Source of the DNA: Branchiostoma floridae
Taxonomy: Eukaryota; Chordata; Leptocardii; Amphioxiformes; Branchiostomatidae
Assembly (NCBI RefSeq): GCF_000003815.2
Contig: NC_049981.1
Location: 7,707,109 to 7,741,538, forward strand
Direction of reading: 5' to 3'
DNA length: 34,430 bases
This document shows positions 1 to 11,525 of the stretch, in pieces (positions within the stretch are counted from its first letter, which is position 1; every line of letters starts with the position of its first letter). Both the position numbers and the translations under genes were made by a program. The notes under the pieces were generated by a model. The model did not search any database and was not told the DNA's origin. It was given only the letters and a program-made list of their open reading frames with translations.

Positions 1-2139
1 TCTCCTAAACACCACCGGTCACGGCACCGGGTAGGGGGTGACTTAATGACGCGACTGTAGCTTAGACTTTAAGTTCCGGCCCGGCAAACTTGGTATGGTT
101 GGAAAGGTTGCATAGCAAGGAATCGAAAGGTGCAAACCGCAAAATATTCGGATGCTTCCTTCTCGAGATATTCTTGAGTATACGGGCTCTGTTTAGGCGC
201 AACCGCTAGCCCCTTCTCCTAAACACCACCGGTCACGGCACCGTGTAGGGGGTGACTTAATGACGCGACTGTAGCTTAGACTTTAAGTTCCGGCCCGGCA
301 AATTTGGTATGGTAGGAAAGACTGCATAGCAAGAAATCGAAAGGTGCAAACCGCAAAATATTCGGATGCTTCCTTCTCGAGATATTCTTGAGTATACGGG
401 CTCTGTTTAGGCGCAACCGCTAGCCCCTTCTCCTAAACACCACCGGTCACGGCACCGTGTAGGGGGTAACTTAATGACGCGACTGTAGCTTAGACTTTAA
501 GATCCGGCCCGGCAAACTTGGTATGGTTGGAAAGGTTGCATAACAAGGAATCGAAAGGTGCAAACCGCAAAATATTCGGATACTTCCTTCTCGAGATACT
601 CTTGAGTATACGGGCTCTGTTTAGGCGCAACCGCTAGCCCCTTCTCCTAAACACCGCCGGTCACGGCACCGGGTAGGGGGTGACTTAATGACGCGACTGT
701 AGCTTAGACTTTAAGTTCCGGCCCGGCAAACTTGGTATGGTTGGAAAGGTTGCATAACAAGGAATCGAAAGGTGCAAACCGCAAAATATTCGGATGCTTC
801 CTTCTCGAGATATTCTTGAGTATGCGGGCTCTGTTTAGGCGCAACCGCTAGCCCCTTCTCCTAAACACTGCCGGACACGGCACCGGGTAGGGGGTGACTT
901 AATGACGCGACTGTAGCTTAGACTTTAAGTTCCGGCCCGGCAAACTTGGTATGGTTGGAAAGGTTGCATAGCAAGGAATCGAAAGGTGCAAACCGCAAAA
1001 TGTCGCATACTTCCCTCTCGAGATATTCTTGAGTATACGGGCTCTGTTTAGGCGCAACCGCTAGCCACTTCTCCTAAACACCACCGGTCACGGCACCGGG
1101 TAGGGGGTGACTTAATGACGCGACTGTAGTTTAGACTTTAAGTTCCGGCCCGGCAAACTTGGTATGGTTGGAAAGGTTGCATAGCAAGGAATCGAAAGGT
1201 GCAAACCGCAAAATATTCGGATACTTCCTTCTCGAGATACTCTTGAGTATACGGGCTCTGTTTAGGCGCAACCGCTAGCCACTTCTCCTAAACACCGCCG
1301 GTCACGGCACCGGGTAGGGGGTGACTTAATGACGCGACTGTAGCTTAGACTTTAAGTTCCGGCCCGGCAAACTTGGTATGGTTGGAAAGGTTGCATAGCA
1401 AGGAATCGAAAGGTGCAAACCGCAAAATATTCGGATACTTCCTTCTCGAGATATTCGTGAGTATACGGGCTCTGTTTAGGCGCAACCGCTAGCCCCTTCT
1501 CCTAAACACCGCCGGTCACGGCACCGGGTAGGGGGTGACTTAATGACGCGACTGTAGCTTAGACTTTAAGTTCCGGCCCGGCAAATTTGGTATGGTTGGA
1601 AAGGTTGCATAGCAAGGAATCGAAAGGTGCAAACCGCAAAATATTCGGATACTTCCTTCTCGAGATATTCTTGAGTATACGGGCTCTGTTTAGGCGCAAC
1701 CGCTAGCCCCTTCTCCTAAACACCACCGGTCACGGCACCGGGTAGGGGGTGACTTAATGACGCGACTGTAGCTTAGACTTTAAGTTCCGGCCCGGCAAAT
1801 TTGGTATGGTAGGAAAGATTGCATAGCAAGGAATCGAAAGGTGCAAACCGCAAAATATTCGGATACTTCCTTCTCGAGATACTCTTGAGTATACGGGCTC
1901 TGTTTAGGCGCAACCGCTAGCCACTTCTCCTAAACACCGCCGGTCACGGCACTGGGTAGGGGGTGACTTAATGACGCGACTGTAGCTTAGACTTTAAGTT
2001 CCGGCCCGGCAAACTTGGTATGGTTGGAAAGGTTGCATAGCAAGGAATCGAAAGGTGCAAACCGCAAAATATTCGGATACTTCCTTCTCGAGATATTCTT
2101 GAGTATACGGGCTCTGTTTAGGCGCAACCGCTAGCCACT
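1..2139 (+). repeat. Satellite monomers 1-10, mixed types, no full cassette
   Basis: Ten monomers. The one at 215 is b-like (G120A, G107A/T108C) but keeps the CCGG of the consensus. The one at 429 is an a type with A154 retained and T171C. The copy at 857 has C13T, T19A and a TTCG-to-TCGC change with one base lost, making it 213 bp; related copies occur at 12865 and 22071. The copies at 1712 and 1926 resemble those flanking delta cassettes, the latter carrying C28T. The rest are near-consensus. No gene or other element is present. Confidence 0.9.
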
Positions 2140-2994
2140 TCTCCTAAACACCGCCGGTCACGGCACCGGTTAGTGGTGATTTAATGACGCGACTGTAGCT
2201 TAGACTTTAAGTTCCGGCCCGGCAAATTTGGTATGGTAGGAAAGATTGCATAGCAAGGAATCGAAAGGTGCAAACCGCAAAATATTCGGATGCTTCCTTC
2301 TCGAGATATTCTTGAGTATGCGGGCTCTGTTTAGGCGCAACCGCTAGCCCCTTCTCCTAAACACCACCGGTCACGGCACCGTGTAGGAGATGACTTAATG
2401 ACGCGATTGTAGCTTAGACTTTAAGTTCCGGCCTTGCAAATTTGGTATGGTAGGAAAGACTGCATAGCAAGAAATCGAAAGGTGCAAACCGCAAAATATT
2501 CGGATGCTTCCTTCTCGAGATATTCTTGAGTATACGGGCTCTGTTTAGGCGCAACCGCTAGCCCCTTCTCCTAAACACCACCGGTCACGGCACCGTGTAG
2601 GGGGTAACTTAATGACGCGACTGTAGCTTAGACTTTAAGATCCGGCCCGGCAAACTTGGTATGGTTGGAAAGGTTGCATAACAAGGAATCGAAAGGTGCA
2701 AACCGCAAAATATTCGGATACTTCCTTCTCGAGATACTCTTGAGTATACGGGCTCTGTTTAGGCGCAACCGCTAGCCACTTCTCCTAAACACCGCCGGTC
2801 ACGGCACTGGGTAGGGGGTGACTTAATGACGCGACTGTAGCTTAGACTTTAAGTTCCGGCCCGGCAAACTTGGTATGGTTGGAAAGGTTGCATAGCAAGG
2901 AATCGAAAGGTGCAAACCGCAAAATATTCGGATACTTCCTTCTCGAGATATTCTTGAGTATACGGGCTCTGTTTAGGCGCACCCGCTAGCCCCT
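2140..2994 (+). repeat. Higher-order cassette delta-b-a-TG, copy 1
   Basis: Four monomers in fixed order. The first, delta, is 213 bp and reads ggttagtggtgattt where others read gggtagggggtgactt. The second is a b type with the extra change C55T. The third is an a type with A154 and T171C. The fourth has C28T, giving cactgggtag. The same four types in the same order occur at 23569-24423, over 21 kb away, and the first three recur directly downstream. The b monomer here also has a private gtaggagatg change. Confidence 0.9.
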
Positions 2995-3635
2995 TCTCCT
3001 AAACACCGCCGGTCACGGCACCGGGTAGTGGTGATTTAATGACGCGACTGTAGCTTAGACTTTAAGTTCCGGCCCGGCAAATTTGGTATGGTAGGAAAGA
3101 TTGCATAGCAAGGAATCGAAAGGTGCAAACCGCAAAATATTCGGATGCTTCCTTCTCGAGATATTCTTGAGTATGCGGGCTCTGTTTAGGCGCAACCGCT
3201 AGCCCCTTCTCCTAAACACCACCGGTCACGGCACCGTGTAGGGGGTGACTTAATGACGCGATTGTAGCTTAGACTTTAAGTTCCGGCCTTGCAAATTTGG
3301 TATGGTAGGAAAGACTGCATAGCAAGAAATCGAAAGGTGCAAACCGCAAAATATTCGGATGCTTCCTTCTCGAGATATTCTTGAGTATACGGGCTCTGTT
3401 TAGGCGCAACCGCTAGCCCCTTCTCCTAAACACCACCGGTCACGGCACCGTGTAGGGGGTAACTTAATGACGCGACTGTAGCTTAGACTTTAAGATCCGG
3501 CCCGGCAAACTTGGTATGGTTGGAAAGGTTGCATACCAAGGAATCGAAAGGTGCAAACCGCAAAATATTCGGATACTTCCTTCTCGAGATATTCTTGAGT
3601 ATACGGGCTCTGTTTAGGCGCAACCGCTAGCCACT
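2995..3635 (+). repeat. Delta-b-a cassette, copy 2, without the TG monomer
   Basis: The delta, b (with C55T) and a types follow directly after copy 1, so 2140-2994 and 2995-3635 look like a local tandem duplication of a multi-monomer block. The delta copy has gggtagtggtgattt rather than ggttagtggtgattt. The a copy has cataccaagg instead of cataacaagg and lacks T171C. The fourth, TG monomer is replaced by a near-consensus copy with insertions. Confidence 0.85.
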
Positions 3636-4496
3636 TCTCCTAAACACCGCCGGTCACGGCACCGGGTAGGGGGTGACTTAATGACGCGACTGTAGCTTAG
3701 ACTTTAAGTTCCGGCCCGGCAAAACTTGGTATGGTTTGGAAAGGTTGCATAGCAAGGAATCGAAAGGTGCAAACCGCAAAATATTCGGATGCTTCCTTCT
3801 CGAGATATTCTTGAGTATAACGGGCTCTGTTTAGGCGCAACCGCTAGCCCCTTCTCCTAAACACCGCCGGACACGGCACCGGGTAGGGGGTGACTTAATG
3901 ACGCGACTGTAGCTTAGACTTTAAGTTCCGGCCCGGCAAACTTGGTATGGTTGGAAAAGGTTGCATAGCAAGGAATCGAAAGGTGCAAACCGCAAAATTT
4001 TTGGATACCTCCTTCTCGAGATATTCTTGAGTATACGGGCTCTGTTTAGGCGCAACCGCTAGCCCCTTCTCCTAAACACCACCCGGTCACGGCACCGGGT
4101 AGGGGGTGACTTAATGACGCGACTGTAGCTTAGACTTTAAGTTCCGGCCCGGCAAACTTGGTATGGTTGGAAAGGTTGCATAGCAAGGAATCGAAAGGTG
4201 CAAACCGCAAAATATTCGGATACTTCCTTCTCGAGATATTCTTGAGTATACGGGCTCTGTTTAGGCGCAAACGATAGCCCCTTCTCCTAAACACCGCCGG
4301 TCACGGCACCGGGTAGGGGGTGACTTAATGACGCGACTGTAGCTTAGACTTTAAGTTCCGGCCCGGCAAACTTGGTATGGTTGGAAAGGTTGCATAGCAA
4401 GGAATCGAAAGGTGCAAACCGCAAAATATTCGGATACTTCCTTCTCGAGGTATTCTTGAGTATACGGGCTCTGTTTAGGCGCAACCGCTAGCCCCT
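3636..4496 (+). repeat. Four monomers with single-base insertions, ending in the p-q pair
   Basis: The monomer at 3636 is 217 bp, with three extra bases: gcaaaacttgg, ggtttggaaagg and gtataacggg. The one at 3853 is 215 bp (ggaaaaggttgc) and reads tttttggatacctcc where others read tattcggatacttcc. The one at 4068 is 215 bp with caccacccggtc, and carries C203A and C206A (p mark). The one at 4283 carries A168G (q mark). Five extra bases in three adjacent copies, four of them lengthening a run of one base, suggest consensus error rather than real variation. Confidence 0.85.
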
Positions 4497-5780
4497 TCTT
4501 CTAAACAAAGCCGGACACGGCACCGGGTAGGGGGTGACTTAATGACGCGACTGTAGCGTAGACTTTAAGTTCCGGCCCGGCAAATTTGGTATGGTAAGAA
4601 AGGTTGCATAGCAAGGAATCGAAAGGTGCAAACCGCAAAATATTCGGATACTTCCTTCTCGAGATATTCTTGAGTATACGGGCTCTGTTTAGGCGCAACC
4701 GCTAGCCCCTTCTCCTAAACACCACCGGTCACGGCACCGTGTAGGGGGTAACTTAATGACGCGACTGTAGCTTAGACTTTAAGATCCGGCCCGGCAAACT
4801 TGGTATGGTTGGAAAGGTTGCATAACAAGGAATCGAAAGGTGCAAACCGCAAAATATTCGGATGCTTCCTTCTCGAGATATTCTTGAGTATGCGGGCTCT
4901 GTTTAGGCGCAACCGCTAGCCCCTTCTCCTAAACACCACCGGTCACGGCACCGTGTAGGGGGTGACTTAATGACGCGACTGTAGCTTAGACTTTAAGTTC
5001 CGGCCTTGCAAATTTGGTATGGTAGGAAAGACTGCATAGCAAGAAATCGAAAGGTGCAAACCGCAAAATATTCGGATGCTTCCTTCTCGAGATATTCTTG
5101 AGTATACGGGCTCTGTTTAGGCGCAACCGCTAGCCCCTTCTCCTAAACACCACCGGTCACGGCACCGTGTAGGGGGTGACTTAATCACGCGACTGTAGCT
5201 TAGACTTTAAGTTCCGGCCCGGCAAACTTGGTATGGTTGGAAAGGTTGCATAGCAAGGAATCGAAAGGTGCAAACCGCAAAATATTCGGATACTTCCTTC
5301 TCGAGATATTCTTGAGTATACAGGCTCTGTTTAGGCGCAACCGCTAGCCCCTTCTCCTAAACACCACCGGTCACGGCACCGTGTAGGGGGTGACTTAATG
5401 ACGCGACTGTAGCTTAGACTTTAAGTTCCGGCCCGGCAAACTTGGTATGGTTGGAAAGGTTGCATAACAAAGAATTGAAAGGTGCAAACCGCAAAATATT
5501 CAGATGCTTCATTCTCGAGATATTCTTGAGTATGCGGGCTCTGTTTAGGCGCAACCGCTAGCCCCTTCTCCTAAACACCGCCGGACACGGCACCGGGTAG
5601 GGGGTGACTTAATGACGCGACTGTAGCTTAGACTTTAAGTTCCGGCCCGGCAAACTTGGTATGGTTGGAAAGGTTGCATAGCAAGGAATCGAAAGGTGCA
5701 AACCGCAAAATATTCGGATACTTCCTTCTCGAGATATTCTTGAGTATACGGGCTCTGTTTAGGCGCAACCGCTAGCCACT
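4497..5780 (+). repeat. Higher-order cassette g-a-b-c-d-e, copy 1 (six monomers)
   Basis: Starts are 4497 (g), 4711 (a), 4925 (b), 5139 (c), 5353 (d) and 5567 (e). This is a clean example of all six types. The g copy has ttcttctaaacaaagcc, gcgtag and taagaaagg. The a copy has gtaactt, aagatcc and tatgcggg. The b copy has ggccttgc and aagaaatcg. The c copy has aatcacgc and tatacagg but keeps aatcg. The d copy has aaagaattg and attcagatgcttcat. The e copy has gccggacacgg and then gccact at its end. It is 1284 bp, exactly six units. Confidence 0.93.
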
Positions 5781-7065
5781 TCTCCTAAACACCGCCGGTC
5801 ACGGCACCGGGTAGGGGGTGACTTAATGACGCGACTGTAGCTTAGACTTTAAGTTCCGGCCCGGCAAACTTGGTATGGTTGGAAAGGTTGCATAGCAAGG
5901 AATCGAAAGGTGCAAACCGCAAAATATTCGGATACTTCCTTCTCGAGATATTCTTGAGTATACGGGCTCTGTTTAGGCGCAACCGGTAGCCCCTTCTCCT
6001 AAACACCGCCGGTCACGGCACCGTGTAGGGGGTGACTTAATGACGCGATTGTAGCTTAGACTTTAAGTTCCGGCCTTGCAAATTTGGTATGGTAGGAAAG
6101 ACTGCATAGCAAGAAATCGAAAGGTGCAAACCGCAAAATATTCGAATGCTTCTATCTCGAGATATTCTTGAGTATACGGGCTCTGTTTAGGCGCAACCGC
6201 TAGCCCCTTCTCCTAAACACCGCCGGTCACGGCACCGTGTAGGGGGTAACTTAATGACGCGACTGTAGCTTAGACTTTAAGATCCGGCCCGGCAAACTTG
6301 GTATGGTTGGAAAGTGTTGCATAACAAGGAATCGAAAGGTGCAAACCGCAAAATATTCGGATGCTTCCTTCTCGAGATATTCTTGAGTATGCGGGCTCTG
6401 TTTAGGCGCAACCGCTAGCCCCTTCTCCTAAACACCGCCGGTCACGGCACCGGGTAGGGGGTGACTTAATGACGCGACTGTAGCGTAGACTTTAAGTTCC
6501 GGCCCGGCAAATTTGGTATGGTAAGAAAGGTTGCATAGCAAGGAATCGAAAGGTGCAAACCGCAAAATATTCGGATACTTCCTTCTCGAGATATTCTTGA
6601 GTATACGGGCTCTGTTTAGGCGCAACCGCTAGCCACTTCTCCTAAACACCACCGGTCACGGCACCGGGTAGGGGGTGACTTAATGACGCGACTGTAGCTT
6701 AGACTTTAAGTTCCGGCCCGGCAAACTTGGTATGGTTGGAAAGGTTGCATAGCAAGGAATCGAAAGGTGCAAACCGCAAAATATTCGGATACTTCCTTCT
6801 CGAGATACTCTTGAGTATACGGGCTCTGTTTAGGCGCAAACGATAGCCACTTCTCCTAAACACCGCCGGTCACGGCACCGGGTAGGGGGTGACTTAATGA
6901 CGCGACTGTAGCTTAGACTTTAAGTTCCGGCCCGGCAAACTTGGTATGGTTGGAAAGGTTGCATAGCAAGGAATCGAAAGGTGCAAACCGCAAAATATTC
7001 GGATACTTCCTTCTCGAGATATTCTTGAGTATACGGGCTCTGTTTAGGCGCAACCGCTAGCCCCT
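5781..7065 (+). repeat. Six monomers between g-to-e cassettes
   Basis: A near-consensus copy at 5781 is followed by a b type at 5995 with C55T and the private change ttcgaatgcttctatc, and then an a type at 6209 that keeps G14 and has one inserted T (aaagtgttgc). The pair 5995-6423 is shared with 19717-20144. The copy at 6424 is g-like (T62G, taagaaagg) but has the normal tctcctaaacaccgcc start. The copy at 6638 has the p mark plus T171C, and 6852 is near-consensus. Confidence 0.88.
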
Positions 7066-8349
7066 TCTTCTAAACAAAGCCGGTCACGGCACCGGGTAGG
7101 GGGTGACTTAATGACGCGACTGTAGCGTAGACTTTAAGTTCCGGCCCGGCAAATTTGGTATGGTAAGAAAGGTTGCATAGCAAGGAATCGAAAGGTGCAA
7201 ACCGCAAAATATTCGGATACTTCCTTCTCGAGATATTCTTGAGTATACGGGCTCTGTTTAGGCGCAACCGCTAGCCCCTTCTCCTAAACACCACCGGTCA
7301 CGGCACCGTGTAGGGGGTAACTTAATGACGCGACTGTAGCTTAGACTTTAAGATCCGGCCCGGCAAACTTGGTATGGTTGGAAAGGTTGCATAACAAGGA
7401 ATCGAAAGGTGCAAACCGCAAAATATTCGGATGCTTCCTTCTCGAGATATTCTTGAGTATGCGGGCTCTGTTTAGGCGCAACCGCTAGCCCCTTCTCCTA
7501 AACACCACCGGTCACGGCACCGTGTAGGGGGTGACTTAATGACGCGACTGTAGCTTAGACTTTAAGTTCCGGCCTGGCAAATTTGGTATGGTAGGAAAGG
7601 CTGCATAGCAAGAAATCGAAAGGTGCAAACCGCAAAATATTCGGATGCTTCCTTCTCGAGATATTCTTGAGTATACGGGCTCTGTTTAGGCGCAACCGCT
7701 AGCCCCTTCTCCTAAACACCACCGGTCACGGCACCGTGTAGGGGGTGACTTAATCACGCGACTGTAGCTTAGACTTTAAGTTCCGGCCCGGCAAACTTGG
7801 TATGGTTGGAAAGGTTGCATAGCAAGGAATTGAAAGGTGCAAACCGCAAAATATTCGGATACTTCCTTCTCGAGATATTCTTGAGTATACAGGCTCTGTT
7901 TAGGCGCAACCGCTAGCCCCTTCTCCTAAACACCACCGGTCACGGCACCGTGTAGGGGGTGACTTAATGACGCGACTGTAGCTTAGACTTTAAGTTCCGG
8001 CCCGGCAAACTTGGTATGGTTGGAAAGGTTGCATAACAAAGAATTGAAAGGTGCAAACCGCAAAATATTCAGATGCTTCATTCTCGAGATATTCTTGAGT
8101 ATGCGGGCTCTGTTTAGGCGCAACCGCTAGCCCCTTCTCCTAAACACCGCCGGACACGGCACCGGGTAGGGGGTGACTTAATGACGCGACTGTAGCTTAG
8201 ACTTTAAGTTCCGGCCCGGCAAACTTGGTATGGTTGGAAAGGTTGCATAGCAAGGAATCGAAAGGTGCAACCCGCAAAATATTCGGATACTTCCTTCTCG
8301 AGATATTCTTGAGTATACGGGCTCTGTTTAGGCGCAACCGCTAGCCCCT
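7066..8349 (+). repeat. Higher-order cassette g-a-b-c-d-e, copy 2
   Basis: Starts are 7066, 7280, 7494, 7708, 7922 and 8136. It lies 2569 bp (12 units plus one base) after copy 1. The g monomer keeps T19 (gccggtcacgg), as does the one at 20359, whereas those at 4497 and 14151 have A19. The b monomer has ggcctggc and aaggctgc, an intermediate between b and consensus. The e monomer has a private gcaacccgc. Confidence 0.92.
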
Positions 8350-9203
8350 TCTCCTAAACACCGCCGGTCACGGCACCGTGTAGGGGGTGACTTAATGACG
8401 CGACTGTAGCGTAGACTTTAAGTTCCGGCCCGGCAAATTTGGTATGGTTGGAAAGGTTGCATAGCAAGGAATCGAAAGGTGCAAACCGCAAAATATTCGG
8501 ATACTTCCTTCTCGAGATATTCTTGAGTATACGGGCTCTGTTTAGGCGCAACCGCTAGCCCCTTCTTCTAAACAACGCCGGTCACGGCACCGGGTAGGGG
8601 GTGACTTAATGACGCGACTGTAGCGTAGACTTTAAGTTCCGGCCCGGCAAATTTGGTATGGTAGGAAAGATTGCATAGCAAGGAATCGAAAGGTGCAAAC
8701 CGCAAAATATTCGGATACTTCCTTCTCGAGATATTCTTGAGTATACGGGCTCTGTTTAGGCGCAACCGCTAGCCCCTTCTCCTAAACACCACCGGTCACG
8801 GCACCGTGTAGGGGGTGACTTAATGACGCGATTGTAGCTTAGACTTTAAGTTCCGGCCTTGCAAATTTGGTATGGTAGGAAAGACTGCATAGCAAGAAAT
8901 CGAAAGGTGCAAACCGCAAAATATTCGGATGCTTCCTTCTCGAGATATTCTTGAGTATACGGGCTCTGTTTAGGCGCAACCGCTAGCCCCTTCTCCTAAA
9001 CACCACCGGTCACGGCACCGTGTAGGGGGTGACTTAATCACGCGACTGTAGCTTAGACTTAAGTCCGGCCCGGCAAACTTGGTATGGTTGGAAAGGTTGC
9101 ATAGCAAGGAATCGAAAGGTGCAAACCGCAAAATATTCGGATACTTCCTTCTCGAGATATTCTTGAGTATACGGGCTCTGTTTAGGCGCAACCGCTAGCC
9201 CCT
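8350..9203 (+). repeat. Four monomers containing a g/delta-like chimera followed by b and c
   Basis: The copy at 8350 has T62G and C89T but keeps ggttgg. The copy at 8564 starts like g (ttcttctaaacaacgcc, gcgtag) but continues ggtaggaaagattgc, as in delta, and is followed by a b monomer with C55T (8778), which is the normal follower of delta. Then comes a c type at 8992 that lost two bases (agacttaagtccgg, 212 bp). This fits a crossover within a monomer between a g and a delta copy. Confidence 0.8.
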
Positions 9204-10170
9204 TCTTCTAAACAACGCCGGTCACGGCACCGTGTAGGGGGTGACTTAATGACGCGACTGTAGCGTAGACTTTAAGTTCCGGCCCGGCAAATTTGGTATG
9301 GTAAGAAAGGTTGCATAGCAAGGAATCGAAAGGTGCAAACCGCAAAATATTCGGATACTTCCTTCTCGAGATATTCTTGAGTATACGGGCTCTGTTTAGG
9401 CGCAACCGCTAGCCCCTTCTCCTAAACACCACCGGTCACGGCACCGTGTAGGGGGTAACTTAATGACGCGACTGTAGCTTAGACTTTAAGATCCGGCCCG
9501 GCAAACTTGGTATGGTTGGAAAGGTTGCATAACAAGGAATCGAAAGGTGCAAACCGCAAAATATTCGGATGCTTCCTTCTCGAGATATTCTTGAGTATGC
9601 GGGCTCTGTTTAGGCGCAACCGCTAGCCCCTTCTCCTAAACACCACCGGTCACGGCACCGTGTAGGGGGTGACTTAATGACGCGACTGTAGCTTAGACTT
9701 TAAGTTCCGGCCTTGCAAATTTGGTATGGTAGGAAAGACTGCATAGCAAGAAATCGAAAGGTGCAAACCGCAAAATATTCGGATGCTTCCTTCTCGAGAT
9801 ATTCTTGAGTATACGGGCTCTGTTTAGGCGCAACCGCTAGCCCCTTCTCCTAAACACCACCGGTCACGGCACCGTGTAGGGGGTGACTTAATCACGCGAC
9901 TGTAGCTTAGACTTTAAGTTCCGGCCCGGCAAACTTGGTATGGTTGGAAAGGTTGCATAGCAAGGAATTGAAAGGTGCAAACCGCAAAATATTCGGATAC
10001 TTCCTTCTCGAGATATTCTTGAGTATACAGGCTCTGTTTAGGCGCAACCGCTAGCCCCTTCTCCTAAACACCACCGGTCACGGCACCGTGTAGGGGGTGA
10101 CTTAATGACGCGACTGTAGCTTAGACTTTAAGTTCCGGCCCGGCAAACTTGGTATGGTTGGAAAGGTTGC
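9204..10170 (+). repeat. Cassette g-a-b-c-(d), cut by an assembly gap
   Basis: Starts are 9204 (g-like, aacgcc with G30T), 9418 (a), 9632 (b), 9846 (c, with C124T and G184A) and 10060 (probably d, cut off before its diagnostic sites). It is 2138 bp after the previous g, ten units minus two bases. The order up to the gap matches the complete cassettes, so d and e probably continue into the unknown bases. Confidence 0.85.
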
Positions 10171-10816
10171 NNNNNNNNNNNNNNNNNNNNNNNNNNNNNN
10201 NNNNNNNNNNNNNNNNNNNNNNNNNNNNNNNNNNNNNNNNNNNNNNNNNNNNNNNNNNNNNNNNNNNNNNNNNNNNNNNNNNNNNNNNNNNNNNNNNNNN
10301 NNNNNNNNNNNNNNNNNNNNNNNNNNNNNNNNNNNNNNNNNNNNNNNNNNNNNNNNNNNNNNNNNNNNNNNNNNNNNNNNNNNNNNNNNNNNNNNNNNNN
10401 NNNNNNNNNNNNNNNNNNNNNNNNNNNNNNNNNNNNNNNNNNNNNNNNNNNNNNNNNNNNNNNNNNNNNNNNNNNNNNNNNNNNNNNNNNNNNNNNNNNN
10501 NNNNNNNNNNNNNNNNNNNNNNNNNNNNNNNNNNNNNNNNNNNNNNNNNNNNNNNNNNNNNNNNNNNNNNNNNNNNNNNNNNNNNNNNNNNNNNNNNNNN
10601 NNNNNNNNNNNNNNNNNNNNNNNNNNNNNNNNNNNNNNNNNNNNNNNNNNNNNNNNNNNNNNNNNNNNNNNNNNNNNNNNNNNNNNNNNNNNNNNNNNNN
10701 NNNNNNNNNNNNNNNNNNNNNNNNNNNNNNNNNNNNNNNNNNNNNNNNNNNNNNNNNNNNNNNNNNNNNNNNNNNNNNNNNNNNNNNNNNNNNNNNNNNN
10801 NNNNNNNNNNNNNNNN
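10171..10816. other. Run of 646 N inside the satellite
   Basis: The sequence stops after ggttgc and resumes at aaggaatcg. In an intact monomer five bases (atagc) lie between these points, so three whole monomers plus five bases would be 647. The run is 646, within one base of an exact phase. This suggests masked low-quality sequence or a measured gap rather than an arbitrary filler, probably covering the rest of one monomer, two whole ones and the start of another. Confidence 0.95.
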
Positions 10817-11361
10817 AAGGAATCGAAAGGTGCAAAACCGCAAAATATTCGGATGCCTTCCTTCTCGAGATATTCTTTGAGTATACGGGCTCTGTTTAGG
10901 CGCCAACCGCTAGCCCCTTCTCCTAAACAACCACCGGTCACGGCACCGGGTAGGGGGTGACTTAATGACGCGACTGTAGCTTAGACTTTAAGTTCCGGCC
11001 CGGCAAACTTGGTATGGTTGGAAAGGTTGCATAACAAGGAATCGAAAGGTGCAAACCGCAAAATATTCGGATGCTTCCTTCTCGAGATATTCTTGAGTAT
11101 GCGGGCTCTGTTTAGGCGCAACCGCTAGCCCCTTCTCCTAAACACCACCGGTCACGGCACCGTGTAGGGGGTGACTTAATGACGCGACTGTAGCTTAGAC
11201 TTTAAGATCCGGCCCGGCAAACTTGGTATGGTAGGAAAGGTTGCATAACAAGGAATCGAAAGGTGCAAACCGCAAAATATTCGGATGCTTCCTTCTCGAG
11301 ATATTCTTGAGTATACGGGCTCTGTTTAGGCGCAACCGCTAGCCCCTTCTCCTAAACACCG

Positions 11362-11377
11362 CCGGTCACGGCACCGG
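11362..11377. other. CCGGT/ACCGG inverted repeat (reference copy)
   Basis: ccggtcacggcaccgg has 5-bp arms around a 6-base centre. In copies with G30T the outer pair is lost, leaving 4 bp. In copies with T19A (g and e types) the innermost pair is lost instead. No known binding site is recognised. Confidence 0.5.
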
Positions 11378-11508
11378 GTAGGGGGTGACTTAATGACGCG
11401 ACTGTAGCTTAGACTTTAAGTTCCGGCCCGGCAAACTTGGTATGGTTGGAAAGGTTGCATAGCAAGGAATCGAAAGGTGCAAACCGCAAAATATTCGGAT
11501 ACTTCCTT

Positions 11509-11525
11509 CTCGAGATATTCTTGAG
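11509..11525. other. Conserved 17-base dyad at the CTCGAG site (reference copy)
   Basis: ctcgagatattcttgag pairs with itself through 7-bp arms (one G-T pair) and a 3-base centre. It is followed immediately by the palindrome gtatac. The common variants T171C (centre) and A168G (outer A-T to G-T) do not break the arms. Short dyads are frequent in centromeric satellites, where cruciform formation has been proposed, but this could also be chance in a 214-bp unit. Confidence 0.55.

Noticed and set aside
10102-10960. Five reading frames of 235-279 codons on both strands
   Set aside because: They consist mostly of unknown bases from the 646-N run; only short satellite-derived ends are real sequence.
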